Shown here one piece after another: positions 16,726 to 25,528 of a stretch of 50,170 bases of DNA (within the stretch, counting starts at the first letter, position 1; each line of letters begins with the position of its first letter). The position numbers were made by a program, and so were the translations under genes. This stretch comes from an uncultured Clostridia bacterium. Lineage in GTDB: Bacteria; Bacillota; Clostridia; UBA1381; UMGS1253. The notes beneath the pieces are model-generated. The model was not told the origin of the DNA. It was given only the letters and a program-made list of their open reading frames with translations, and ran no database searches. The stretch is taken from the NCBI GenBank assembly GCA_934456295.1, contig CAKSHB010000008.1, forward strand, positions 1 through 50,170. Direction: 5' to 3'.

Positions 16726-17988
16726 ATGTATCAGACATACAGATTAAGCAACGGAATACGTGTGGTTTGCGAGTATATAGAATATGTCCATTCTGTGTCG
16801 GTCGGCGTATTTATAAAAAGCGGTTCGCGCGATGAGCCGAAGGAGCTTCAGGGAATATCGCATTTTATCGAGCATATGCTTTTTAAAGGAACAGCGAGCA
16901 AAAGCGCGTTTGACATTGCGGAGCGCATTGATACGGCGGGCGGAAGCTTGAATGCATACACATCAAAGGAATATACATGCTTTTACGCAAAAATGCTTGA
17001 GGAAAATATTGAAACGGCAGTTGAGACGCTGGCAGACATGCTGAGAAATCCGCTTTTGTCAGACAGCGATGTTGAGCTTGAGAAGAATGTTGTGTATGAA
17101 GAAATCGCCATGTATGAGGACTCACCGGAGGATTTGGTGCATGAAATACTGCTTGAGGCAGGCTGGGGCGAAAACAGCGGACTCGGTTCATCGGTACTCG
17201 GAACACATGAAACGCTTGAAAAAATCGGTTCGGATACATTGCGCGAATATATGCATAAAATGTATGTGCCGTCAAACTGCGTGATATCGGTTGCCGGAAA
17301 GTTTGACAAATCACTTCCGGCCATGCTTGAAAAGTATTTCGGCACATGGGAAAACGGGGAAAGTATATCTGCGCGCGGTGATGAAAAATATAAAAAGGGC
17401 GTTATAGTGCGCAGCCGTGATGTGGAGCAGGTACATTTTTGCATAGGTTTTCCGTCATATGCAACGGAGGATTTAAAAAATTATCCGCTGCTTGCGTTCA
17501 ACAATATTTTCGGCGCAGCCATGAGCTCGACGCTTTTCCAGGAGGTACGCGAAAAGCGCGGACTTGTATATTCGATATATTCATACATCACAAGCTTTGC
17601 CGATACGGGTATGTTTGTGATTTCGGCAAGCATGAAGCCGAATAATCTCGGCGAAGCGCTGAAAATTGTGTTTGAAAAGGCAAAAACAGCGAAGAACGTG
17701 CGTTTTGACGAAAAAAAGCTCTATAAAGCAAAGCAGCAGCTTAAGGGAAACTATATCATGGGGCTTGAAAGCGCAAGTTCACGTATGCAGAGCATAGGAC
17801 GCGGCATGCTTTTGACAGGCAGGGTCAAAACGCCGGAGGAGATAATTGAAAAGATCAACGGCATAAATGTGCAGAGTGTTCATGAGTGCGTGAATGAAAT
17901 CATGGATTTTGATAAAATGTCGGCATGTCTGATAGGAAATACCGAAAATTGTACCGAAACTTTTGAAAAGTATTTTAAAAGGTCATAA
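16726..17988 (+). CDS. M16-family zinc metalloprotease (MPP/PqqL-like)
   Basis: 420 residues from the ATG at 16726 (GAAGG 5 bases upstream; the GTG at 16714 is a possible but poorly spaced alternative). The inverted zinc motif HFIEH gives His46, Glu49 and His50. The distal metal ligand is likely Glu126 in NVVYEEIAMYEDSPEDL. The second, non-catalytic half has the M16_C segment RGLVYSIYSYITSF. No signal peptide is seen. This gene type often follows pnp in Firmicutes (the ymxG/mlpA position). It degrades peptides; the target is unknown. Confidence 0.93.
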   Translation: MYQTYRLSNGIRVVCEYIEYVHSVSVGVFIKSGSRDEPKELQGISHFIEHMLFKGTASKSAFDIAERIDTAGGSLNAYTSKEYTCFYAKMLEENIETAVETLADMLRNPLLSDSDVELEKNVVYEEIAMYEDSPEDLVHEILLEAGWGENSGLGSSVLGTHETLEKIGSDTLREYMHKMYVPSNCVISVAGKFDKSLPAMLEKYFGTWENGESISARGDEKYKKGVIVRSRDVEQVHFCIGFPSYATEDLKNYPLLAFNNIFGAAMSSTLFQEVREKRGLVYSIYSYITSFADTGMFVISASMKPNNLGEALKIVFEKAKTAKNVRFDEKKLYKAKQQLKGNYIMGLESASSRMQSIGRGMLLTGRVKTPEEIIEKINGINVQSVHECVNEIMDFDKMSACLIGNTENCTETFEKYFKRS

Positions 17989-18032
17989 TTTGACACATTT
18001 TGGCGTAAATTAAGGTAAATTTTACAAAATAC

Positions 18033-18061
18033 TTGAATTTGGTATAAAAAAAGAATATAAT
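18033..18061 (+). promoter_or_regulatory. SigA-type promoter upstream of the Nudix gene
   Basis: TTGAAT (18033-18038) and TATAAT (18056-18061) are spaced 17 bases apart. Transcription would start near 18068 and read the Nudix, zapA and following genes. Nothing else is apparent in 17989-18209. Confidence 0.65.
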
Positions 18062-18209
18062 AAAACTATATAGATGAAAATGGGGTTTCTGTATATTTTT
18101 ATACTATGTAACATAACAGGAAGGCGTATTTTTGCCAGCGTTAAATCCATGCATGAGCGCCGATATGTTATAAAAAGGTTTTCGTATACGCACAAAAGGA
18201 GAGAAAATC

Positions 18210-18764
18210 GTGCTTGAAAAAGAAAAATCTGTTAAATCCGAAAAAATATATGACGGAAAGATTATAAAAGTCAGAGTGGACAGCGTGGAGGTTGTGCAAA
18301 ACGGCAATATGGCAATACGCGAGATTGTGGAGCACCCGGGCGGCGTGGGAATTGCGGCGGTTAACGACAGCGGCGAGATATGCCTTGTAAGGCAGTATCG
18401 CCGCCCGTTTGATGATTTTGTGACCGAAATTCCGGCAGGAAAGCTTGAGTGGGGTGAAAATCACCGTGACTGCGGTATGCGTGAGTTGCGTGAGGAAACG
18501 GGCTGCAGTGCGGAAAGCTTCATATACCTCGGCGGATTTTACAGTTCGCCGGGCTTTTGCAGCGAGATTATACATCTGTACCTTGCCCGCGGACTTACGG
18601 CGGGGGAAAATGACCTTGATGAGGACGAGTTTGTGGAAACAGAGTGGCGCAGACTTGATGAAGCGGTAAAAATGGTGATGGATAACGAAATAAAAGATGC
18701 AAAGACAGCGGTTGCCATACTGAAGGCAGATGCCTATATAAAATCCGAAAATATAAATAAGTAA
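18210..18764 (+). CDS. nudF: Nudix hydrolase, ADP-ribose pyrophosphatase type
   Basis: 184 residues. A full Nudix box runs from Gly77 through Glu83 to R91-E-L-R-E95-E96-T-G98, which binds Mg2+ and cleaves the diphosphate. The preceding ICLVRQYRRPF and EIPAGKLE segments are typical of ADP-ribose pyrophosphatases, which turn ADP-ribose into AMP and ribose 5-phosphate. The GTG start at 18210 has GGAGAG about 7 bases upstream; no ATG fits better. It is followed by zapA 45 bases later. Activity on other NDP-sugars cannot be excluded. Confidence 0.9.
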   Translation: MLEKEKSVKSEKIYDGKIIKVRVDSVEVVQNGNMAIREIVEHPGGVGIAAVNDSGEICLVRQYRRPFDDFVTEIPAGKLEWGENHRDCGMRELREETGCSAESFIYLGGFYSSPGFCSEIIHLYLARGLTAGENDLDEDEFVETEWRRLDEAVKMVMDNEIKDAKTAVAILKADAYIKSENINK

Positions 18765-18809
18765 TATATTATAAAAGCGGATCCTGAAAAAGCATAGGAG
18801 GTTTTTCGT

Positions 18810-19169
18810 ATGACAGACAGAAACAAGGTAGAAGTTAAAATCAAAGGCAGATATTACACAATCACTGCCAATGAGCCTGAGGAGTATATTTATAAAATAT
18901 GTTCCTATGTTGACAGAAAAATCGGTGAAACGGTGCAGATGAATTCGCGTCTGAACACAGACATGGCGGCGGTTTTGACGGCGATAAATATTTCCGATGA
19001 ATACTATAAAGCGCATACGTCGGAGCAAAATCTCAGACAGCAGATTTTAAAATATGACGAGGAAGCGGATAAATACGAAAAACGTATCAAAGAGCTTGAG
19101 GCGTCGGTTAAGGATTTGCAGGCTCAGGTTGCAAAAAAAGATGAAGAAATTGCTGAGCTTATAGGGTAG
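18810..19169 (+). CDS. zapA: Cell division protein ZapA
   Basis: 119 residues. The N-terminal ZapA domain (VEVKIKGRYYTI, then EPEEYIYKICSYVDRKI, about 6-70) is followed by a heptad-rich coiled coil to the end (about 70-118). ZapA cross-links FtsZ filaments at the division site. AGGAGG lies upstream of the ATG. The long C-terminal coiled coil is normal. It neighbours a U32 peptidase gene, a common arrangement in Clostridia. Confidence 0.92.
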   Translation: MTDRNKVEVKIKGRYYTITANEPEEYIYKICSYVDRKIGETVQMNSRLNTDMAAVLTAINISDEYYKAHTSEQNLRQQILKYDEEADKYEKRIKELEASVKDLQAQVAKKDEEIAELIG

Positions 19170-19180
19170 AGGCAATGACA

Positions 19181-19208
19181 GGTGTGCGTTTATGAGCGCA
19201 CACCGATT
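19181..19208 (+). terminator. Hairpin between zapA and the U32 gene
   Basis: A perfect 8-bp stem (GGTGTGCG with CGCACACC) with an 8-base loop is followed by GATTTT. The weak T run suggests partial termination or mRNA end protection. Confidence 0.5.
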
Positions 19209-19229
19209 TTAATACAAGGAGATGAACAC

Positions 19230-21341
19230 ATGGCTCAAAAATGCACAACAGAGCTTCTTTCGCCTGCGGGGACATGGGAGGCGCTTGCTGCGGCGGTACA
19301 GAACGGCGCAGATGCGGTGTATATCGGCGGAAGTGCATTTTCGGCACGTGCAGGCGCAAAGAACTTTGACGACACACAGCTTTGCAGTGCGGTAAGATAT
19401 TGCCATGTGCGCGGAGTAAAGGTATTTGTAACGCTGAATACATTAATAAAAGAAAATGAGTTTGAAGATGCGGTTCACTTTGCATCATTTCTGCGTGATA
19501 TAGGGACTGACGGAATAATCATACAGGATTTCGGGCTTGCCTCGTTTATTTTAAAAGTTATGCCGGATATAAGGCTGCATGCGTCAACGCAGATGACCGT
19601 GCACAGCGTTTCGGGCGCAAAAGCGCTTTCGGAGCTTGGGTTTAAGCGGATAGTGCTTGCGCGTGAGCTTAGTTTTGAACAGATAAAGCAGATAAAGCGC
19701 GAAACTGATACAGAGCTTGAAATTTTTGTGCATGGGGCGATATGCTGTTCATATTCGGGACAGTGTTTGCTGAGTTCATTTTTGGGCGGACGCAGCGGCA
19801 ACCGCGGCAGATGTGCCCAGCCGTGCCGGCTGCCTTATGAGCTGTCGGACAAATCGGGAGGCGTCATAAAAAGGGGCTATCTTCTCAGCCCGAAGGATAT
19901 GTGCCTTATAAACCATCTCGGCGAAATCCGTGAGACGGGGATTGAGTCGCTGAAAATAGAAGGAAGGCTGAAAAAGCCCGAATACGTTGCGGCAGTTACG
20001 AAAATATACAGAAAATATCTTGACAATCCGATGAAAGCGCAGAAATGCGACATGGATACATTGCTTGACGCGTTTAACCGCAGCGGCTTTACAGACGGAT
20101 ACTTTACGGGAAAACGCGGCGGACAAATGATGAGTTTTAATTCGCCGTCGAACATATCCGAAGAGAAATTTGATAAGGATATAAAAAAGACATTTGCCGA
20201 AAATGCAAATTTCAGACGTATTGACGTAAGGGGCGAATGTACATTGCACCGAGGTGAAAAATCAAAATTTGAGCTTAGCGACAGTGACGGCAACAGAGTA
20301 TGCGCATACGGTGCGGAGGTACAGAACTCATGCGGCAGAGCGCTTGAATATGAGCGCGTATACAGACAGCTCTCAAAGTTCGGTTCGGCGCCGTTTGAGC
20401 TTACAGACCTAAAGCTCAGCCTGGACGATAATGTTATAATGCCGATAAGCGAAATAAATGCATTACGCAGAGAAGCATGTACGCTGCTTGAGGAAAAAAG
20501 GGCATGCGTGCCTGAAAAAAAGGATATCGCAACATCTGTCGGCATGATATTTCCTGCAGATGATACGTTGCAGTGGTCTGCCGAAGTGCGTACGCAGGAG
20601 CAGGCAAAAGCTGTGCTCGAATATGAGCCGGACAGGCTGTATGTGCCGCGCAATGTGGCAGACAAGCTGAAGGGCTTTACAGGCAAAACGGAGATTGTGA
20701 CAAAGCTCGGTGCAATTATAAACAGCGAAGATGCGCCGAAAATATACAGCAGTATACCGACAAAAGGCGTGATGTGTTCCGATTTGGGCAGTGCATATGC
20801 ATTGTCGGGCAAGCATGACTTATACGGAAGCTATCGGCTGAATATATATAACTCAAAAAGCGCAGGCTTTTACAGAGAATACGGCTTTAAAAACGTGACT
20901 CTTTCGCCCGAGTTGTCATTAAAGGACATAGCTGCAATGGGCAGCCGTGCGGCAGGTTCATATGAGGTTATGGTGTACGGTCATATACCGCTTATGACGA
21001 TGAAAAACTGCGTCATAAGGTCGTGCAGCGGAAAATGCGGCACAAAAAACGGCATATATTATCTGACCGACAGAATGAAGGAGCGCTTTGCAGTGCTGTG
21101 CGAAAAAGAATCATGCACAAATCTGCTGCTTAACCCAAAACCGCTTTATATGGCTGATAAGTTTGATGAACTTGCACAGGCAGGGGTGAAAAAGTATATG
21201 CTTATGTTCACGGTTGAAAATGAGAAGGAATGCCGGCGGATATGCGGCGAGTATGTGCATGCAATCCGCGGCGGAAAAGCAGAAAACATTATGGGAGAAA
21301 ACAGCTTTACACGGGGACATTTTTACCGCGGAGTAAAATAG
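19230..21341 (+). CDS. U32-family peptidase / collagenase-like, RlhA type
   Basis: 703 residues from the ATG at 19230, 8 bases after AAGGAGAT. It opens with ELLSPAGTWEALAAAVQNGADAVYIGG, split here as the N-terminal U32 barrel. The U32 signature sits at about residues 164-183 (EIFVHGAICC then SYSGQCLLSS), with nearby C195 and C199. A central DUF3656-like part and a C-terminal segment with further cysteines follow. Although called peptidases, the studied relatives RlhA and TrhP carry out prephenate-dependent hydroxylation of 23S rRNA or tRNA. The length fits the longer RlhA-like form. The exact target is unknown. Confidence 0.88.
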   Translation: MAQKCTTELLSPAGTWEALAAAVQNGADAVYIGGSAFSARAGAKNFDDTQLCSAVRYCHVRGVKVFVTLNTLIKENEFEDAVHFASFLRDIGTDGIIIQDFGLASFILKVMPDIRLHASTQMTVHSVSGAKALSELGFKRIVLARELSFEQIKQIKRETDTELEIFVHGAICCSYSGQCLLSSFLGGRSGNRGRCAQPCRLPYELSDKSGGVIKRGYLLSPKDMCLINHLGEIRETGIESLKIEGRLKKPEYVAAVTKIYRKYLDNPMKAQKCDMDTLLDAFNRSGFTDGYFTGKRGGQMMSFNSPSNISEEKFDKDIKKTFAENANFRRIDVRGECTLHRGEKSKFELSDSDGNRVCAYGAEVQNSCGRALEYERVYRQLSKFGSAPFELTDLKLSLDDNVIMPISEINALRREACTLLEEKRACVPEKKDIATSVGMIFPADDTLQWSAEVRTQEQAKAVLEYEPDRLYVPRNVADKLKGFTGKTEIVTKLGAIINSEDAPKIYSSIPTKGVMCSDLGSAYALSGKHDLYGSYRLNIYNSKSAGFYREYGFKNVTLSPELSLKDIAAMGSRAAGSYEVMVYGHIPLMTMKNCVIRSCSGKCGTKNGIYYLTDRMKERFAVLCEKESCTNLLLNPKPLYMADKFDELAQAGVKKYMLMFTVENEKECRRICGEYVHAIRGGKAENIMGENSFTRGHFYRGVK

Positions 21342-21383
21342 GGTTTATATAAAAAAATATATGCACAAAGGCGGCGGAACGGC

Positions 21384-21758
21384 ATGAGCAGATGGGACAA
21401 AATTATTACGGCGCTTATACTTTTTACCTGCATTGTTTCACTGGTGATTATAAATGTTTATGCATATGCCGGAAGGGCGGACAGTGTTGTTGTGGAACTT
21501 GACGGAAAAGAGTATGCAAAATATAGGCTGAGTGAAATAAAAAAAACCGAATACGTTGAAATAAACAGCGAATATGGTTATAATAAAATAGAGATTTCGT
21601 CTGACGGCGTGCGTATGGCAGAGGCGGACTGTGAGGATAAGCTCGATGTTGCGGCAGGAAAAATAACGCGCGCAAATGAGTATATAATATGCCTTCCTCA
21701 CAGGCTCACGGTACGGATTTGCGGAGGTGGAGGCGGTGCGGACACGGTTGCATATTAA
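21384..21758 (+). CDS. NusG domain II-containing membrane protein
   Basis: 124 residues. One membrane segment (about 7-29) is followed by an extracytoplasmic NusG-II-like beta domain (VVVELDGKEYAKYRLSE to RLTVRICGG). The family is common in Clostridia, usually beside a Gx transporter gene as here; its function is not established. It overlaps the next gene by 23 bases, so the two are probably coupled. The Gly-rich end (GGGGG) is encoded by the next gene's ribosome site. Confidence 0.85.
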   Translation: MSRWDKIITALILFTCIVSLVIINVYAYAGRADSVVVELDGKEYAKYRLSEIKKTEYVEINSEYGYNKIEISSDGVRMAEADCEDKLDVAAGKITRANEYIICLPHRLTVRICGGGGGADTVAY

Positions 21759-22269
21759 AAAGCTTGTTGTTTCGGCGCTGCTTGTTGCGGTCGGAATAGG
21801 GCTTCAGATTGCGGAGAGCATGATACCAATGCCTATAAATCTGCCGGGCGGAAAACTCGGTCTTGCAAATATAGTGACGGTGATTTTGCTGTATACATTT
21901 GATATAAAAACAGCATTTATATGCGCACTTATGAGGGCATTTCTGGGAAGCCTTTTGTACGGAGGTGTTTCGGGTATGCTCTACAGCGTTTCGGGAGCGG
22001 TGTTTTCGGCGCTTATAATGTGGGCGGCAATGCGGCTCGGACACGGTGCGCTGACAGAAATCGGCGTCAGCGTAATCGGCGCCGTGAGCCATAATGCTGC
22101 ACAGGTGAGTGTGGCATGCATAATGCTGTCTAATGTATGGATTTACACATATTTGCCGATACTTGGAACAGCGTCATGTATAACGGGCATTTTTACGGGA
22201 TATGCGGCGCGTTTTGCGGTAAAGCATATGAGAAAAACGGGTATATGTGAAAAAATGAATTTATTGTGA
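21736..22269 (+). CDS. Gx transporter family protein (heptaprenyl diphosphate synthase component I family)
   Basis: 177 residues from the GTG at 21736, which has GGAGG at 21723-21727, 8 bases upstream; the GTG at 21727 overlaps that site. It has five or six hydrophobic helices and the LPGGKLGLANIVTVILL stretch typical of this S-component-like family. Older annotation links it to heptaprenyl diphosphate synthase subunit I, but the fold is that of an ECF-like transporter. The cargo is unknown. It overlaps the NusG-II gene and precedes maf. Confidence 0.85.
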   Translation: MRTRLHIKKLVVSALLVAVGIGLQIAESMIPMPINLPGGKLGLANIVTVILLYTFDIKTAFICALMRAFLGSLLYGGVSGMLYSVSGAVFSALIMWAAMRLGHGALTEIGVSVIGAVSHNAAQVSVACIMLSNVWIYTYLPILGTASCITGIFTGYAARFAVKHMRKTGICEKMNLL

Positions 22270-22312
22270 AAAAATGTTTAGCGAAAAAATGTTTAAAAGT
22301 AAAGAATGTTTA
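22266..22312 (+). repeat. Three direct copies of AATGTTTA
   Basis: AATGTTTA occurs at 22273-22280, 22288-22295 and 22305-22312, each preceded by an A-rich run. It lies between the Gx transporter stop and maf. It looks like slippage-prone DNA; no function is evident. Confidence 0.6.
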
Positions 22313-22368
22313 GCGGATAAAACGAACTGTGAAAGCTGACAGGGAGCCGCCGGAGAAAGGATAGGCAG

Positions 22369-22938
22369 ATGAGAAAAATAATACTTGCATCGGCGTCGCC
22401 GCGCCGCCGCGAATTGCTTGAAAGAGCAGGATTTGAATTTGAAGTTATGACGAGCGGCGCCGAAGAAAAGGCAAACACATCGGACGCAGAGCTTATGGTG
22501 CGTGAGCTTGCATTGCTGAAAGCCGGAGCTGTTGCAAAAACGGCAAAAATTACCGCGCTTGTTATCGGTGCGGACACGGTTGTTTGTCTGAAAGATGAAA
22601 TACTCGGCAAGCCGAAGAATGAGGCAGACGCGAAGGAAATGCTGAAAAAGCTGTCGGGCAGAGCGCACAGTGTGTATACAGGCGTATGTGTGACAGATAC
22701 GAAAACGGGAAAATCGGTGTGCAAAAGCGAGTGCACGGACGTATTTTTCAGAAACATCAGCGATGAAGAAATATGCGAATATGTAAAAACGGGCGAGCCT
22801 ATGGACAAAGCCGGCGCCTATGCGATACAGGGCGGCGCGGCAAAGTTTGTGAGCGCATGCGAAGGAAATCTCGACAACGTTATCGGACTTCCGGTTGAGC
22901 TTGTGAAAGAAATTATACAAACGGAATTTACCGTTTGA
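22369..22938 (+). CDS. maf: Maf-family nucleoside triphosphate pyrophosphatase
   Basis: 189 residues. It opens ILASASPRRRELL, the Maf signature, and has GADTVV and GKPKNEADAKEML and later GAYAIQGGAAKFV. Maf enzymes hydrolyse dTTP/UTP or modified nucleotides to the monophosphate, and overexpression blocks septation. The ATG at 22369 follows GGAGAAAGG. It stands directly before mreB, the usual location in Firmicutes. Normal length. Confidence 0.95.
   Translation: MRKIILASASPRRRELLERAGFEFEVMTSGAEEKANTSDAELMVRELALLKAGAVAKTAKITALVIGADTVVCLKDEILGKPKNEADAKEMLKKLSGRAHSVYTGVCVTDTKTGKSVCKSECTDVFFRNISDEEICEYVKTGEPMDKAGAYAIQGGAAKFVSACEGNLDNVIGLPVELVKEIIQTEFTV
22918..22937 (+). terminator. Palindromic hairpin at the end of maf
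   Basis: CAAACGG and CCGTTTG pair perfectly over a 6-base loop and overlap the maf stop codon. ATTTAATATAAT follows. Weak evidence for termination; the TATAAT at 22944-22949 lacks a good -35 element. Confidence 0.3.
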
Positions 22939-22999
22939 TTTAATATAATATTTCGGAAATTATGACAAAAATATATGACAAAAGGAGTATGAAGTAAAA

Positions 23000-24013
23000 A
23001 TGGGACTTTTTGCAAAAGATATAGGAATAGATCTCGGAACGGCTAACACACTTGTTCATGTGAAGGGAAAAGGAATTGTTATACGCGAGCCGTCGGTGGT
23101 TGCGATAGATAAAGCGACAAATAAGGTGCTTGCAGTCGGAAATCAGGCAAAAGAAATGATAGGAAGAACACCGGGCAATATTGTAGCGATACGCCCCATG
23201 AAGGACGGCGTAATAGCTGATTTTGACATAACGCAGTCTATGATACGCAGTTTCATAAAGTCGGTAAGCTCATCAGGCTCAATCATGAAGCCGAGAGTTG
23301 TTGTATGCATACCGTCGGGCATAACCGAGGTTGAGAAAAGAGCGGTTGAGGAGGCAGTGCTGTCGGCAGGCGCACGCGAGGCATACCTTATGGAGGAGCC
23401 TATGGCGGCATCAATCGGCGCCGGGCTGCCTGTTGAGGAGCCTACGGGAAGTATGGTTGTGGATATCGGCGGCGGCACAAGCGAGGTTGCGGTAATATCG
23501 CTCGGAGGCATAGTTACGAGCAGGTCTGTGCGGATTGCGGGCGATGCACTTGATGCGGCGATTGTTGCGTATGTTAAAAAGGAATATAATCTCATGATAG
23601 GCGACCGCACGGGTGAGCAGATAAAGCTTAATATAGGCTCTGCATATCCCGAAGAAGGCGAAAATACAATGGAAATCCGCGGACGCGACCTTGTGACGGG
23701 ACTGCCGAAGAACATAACCATAACGCAGGAGGAAATCCGTGAGGCGCTTGCGGAACCAATTTCATCGATAGTTGACGCAATAAAGCTCACACTTGAGAAA
23801 ACTCCGCCGGAGCTTGCGTCGGATATAATGGACAGAGGTATAATGCTTACGGGCGGCGGAGCGCTTATAAAGGGGCTTGACAAGCTTATAACGCATGAAA
23901 CGGGGATACCGGTATATATTGCGGAGACACCGCTCGACTGTGTCGCGCTCGGCACGGGAAAGGTTTTGGAGGAAATAGAAACCCTGAAAAAAGTTTTTGT
24001 AAATTCAAAGTGA
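23000..24013 (+). CDS. mreB: Rod shape-determining protein MreB
   Basis: 337-residue actin-like ATPase. The phosphate 1 loop is IGIDLGTANTLVHV near residue 6; phosphate 2 is VVDIGGGTSEVAV (about 155-167), and the adenosine motif TGGGALIKGL is at about 286. It forms membrane-bound filaments that guide lateral wall synthesis with MreC, MreD, RodA and PBP2. AAAGGAG lies upstream of the ATG. It is the first gene of the shape/division module. Normal length. Confidence 0.97.
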   Translation: MGLFAKDIGIDLGTANTLVHVKGKGIVIREPSVVAIDKATNKVLAVGNQAKEMIGRTPGNIVAIRPMKDGVIADFDITQSMIRSFIKSVSSSGSIMKPRVVVCIPSGITEVEKRAVEEAVLSAGAREAYLMEEPMAASIGAGLPVEEPTGSMVVDIGGGTSEVAVISLGGIVTSRSVRIAGDALDAAIVAYVKKEYNLMIGDRTGEQIKLNIGSAYPEEGENTMEIRGRDLVTGLPKNITITQEEIREALAEPISSIVDAIKLTLEKTPPELASDIMDRGIMLTGGGALIKGLDKLITHETGIPVYIAETPLDCVALGTGKVLEEIETLKKVFVNSK

Positions 24014-24076
24014 TGAATTGCTGTAAAAACGCGATAAGTTTTTATAAAATGAGAAGAATGGGGAGGGTGAACACAG

Positions 24077-24916
24077 GTGAGGTTTGCGGAAAAGCATAAA
24101 AAGCTGACTGTCACACTTGCACTGGCGCTTGCGGTGATAATACTGATGATTTTTTCGGCGCTGGCAAAGGACAGGTCATTTATTGCCGAAAATATATTTA
24201 ACACTGTTGTATCACCTCTGCAAAAATGTGTCGCGGCAGTCACGGACGGCGTCGGCGGATTTTTCGGATTTATCGGCGAGATGGGTGAGTATAAAGCGGA
24301 AAATACGCGTCTGTCACAGGAAATTGCAAGGCTTGAGCGTGATTACCGAAGCACACAGGATTTGAAAAGGGAAAATGAACGGCTGTCGGGGCTGCTTGAG
24401 CTTAAGCAGAATTTCCCCGAGCAGATTAATACAACAGGGGCACAGATTATAGGCTGGAGCAGCGATAACTGGTTTAATTATTACACAATCGACAAAGGCA
24501 GTGCAAACGGTATAAAAAAGAAATGCATGGTCGTTACAGACGAAGGGCTTGTTGGGCAGGTAAACGATGTCGGGCTTAACTGGTCAAGGGTCATAACGAT
24601 AGTCGATTCGTCCTCATCTGTAGGCGTAAGAGTTGTGCGCACGGGCGATGTTGCGCTTGTGGTGGGCGATAATGCCTATGAAAAGGACGGGCTGTGTAAG
24701 ATGACATTTATAAATAAGGACTCACAGATAGTTGTGGGTGACATATTAAAAACCTCGGGGCTGGGCGGTGTGTATGCCGCAGGAATTACCGTCGGAAGGG
24801 TAAAAGAGATAGTGTCAGATTCTGCCGGCGTTAGCCAGTATGCTATAGTTGAGCCTGCGGTAAAGTTTACCGAAACGCGCCATGTACTTGTTGCACTCGA
24901 TACAATAAATGAGTGA
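24077..24916 (+). CDS. mreC: Rod shape-determining protein MreC
   Basis: 279 residues. A short cytoplasmic start and one membrane helix (about 11-30) are followed by a coiled coil (about 70-112, rich in Glu/Arg/Leu) and the extracytoplasmic MreC beta domains (IIGWSSDNWFNYYTIDKG onward). The GTG start at 24077 has GGGAGGG about 9 bases upstream; the first ATG downstream would cut into the membrane helix. MreC links MreB filaments to PBP2. Full length. Confidence 0.94.
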   Translation: MRFAEKHKKLTVTLALALAVIILMIFSALAKDRSFIAENIFNTVVSPLQKCVAAVTDGVGGFFGFIGEMGEYKAENTRLSQEIARLERDYRSTQDLKRENERLSGLLELKQNFPEQINTTGAQIIGWSSDNWFNYYTIDKGSANGIKKKCMVVTDEGLVGQVNDVGLNWSRVITIVDSSSSVGVRVVRTGDVALVVGDNAYEKDGLCKMTFINKDSQIVVGDILKTSGLGGVYAAGITVGRVKEIVSDSAGVSQYAIVEPAVKFTETRHVLVALDTINE

Positions 24917-24987
24917 TTTGGCGTGCGGTATTCAAAAATAAAGAAGAGTAAAAAGCCGGAACAGTAAATATAAAAAGGAGATTTGTC

Positions 24988-25473
24988 ATGAAGCTTGTGC
25001 GGCTGACGCTGATAACGCTTGCGGTGTATCTTGCGCAGACAACATTTATAAAATATTTTGCCGTCGGCGGAATTATACCGAATATGCCGGCAGTCATGGC
25101 GATGTGCTGTGCGCTCACAGAGTCGGACTATACCAAAGCGGTGGTATACGGGGCTTTGGTCGGAGCGGCGCTTGATTTTTCGGCAGAAACCATATTCGGT
25201 CTGCATACACTTTTGTGTATATTTGCCTCTGCCGCATGCATGCTTGCAAGTGAAAAGTTTTTCAAAGGAAAAATACCGGTAAGCGTTTTGATAGTATTTG
25301 CAATCAGCTTTATATACGAGATTTTATACTGCGCAATGTCATTTGCACTTTATCAGAATATTGATAAGACAAATGCAGCGCTTGGAATTGCACTTCCGGG
25401 AGCAATATATAACGCAGCGCTGTCAGTTCCGGTGCTGTTTATGATGAGGCATATGAAAAATACGGAAGAATAA
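24988..25473 (+). CDS. mreD: Rod shape-determining protein MreD
   Basis: 161 residues, almost all hydrophobic, with five or so membrane helices. The opening LTLITLAVYLAQTTFI and the GxxPN-like GGIIPNMPAV segment are typical of MreD. It is a partner of MreC in the elongation complex. AAAAGGAG lies before the ATG. It stands between mreC and the PBP2 gene. Confidence 0.9.
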   Translation: MKLVRLTLITLAVYLAQTTFIKYFAVGGIIPNMPAVMAMCCALTESDYTKAVVYGALVGAALDFSAETIFGLHTLLCIFASAACMLASEKFFKGKIPVSVLIVFAISFIYEILYCAMSFALYQNIDKTNAALGIALPGAIYNAALSVPVLFMMRHMKNTEE

Positions 25474-25528
25474 CGGTTTTACAGACGATATATATAACAG
25501 ACAGTACGGTAAAAAGGGCGGTGATAGT

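Noticed and set aside
19877..20812. Minus-strand open frame of 311 codons in the U32 gene
   Set aside because: It is antisense to a clear family member and has no start context.
22944..22949. TATAAT before mreB as a promoter
   Set aside because: No -35 element at a suitable distance; the hairpin at 22918 overlaps the place it would be.
23143..24243. Minus-strand open frame of 366 codons across mreB and mreC
   Set aside because: Its Ser/Ile-rich product mirrors the reverse of mreB, with no motif or ribosome site; the plus-strand genes are certain.
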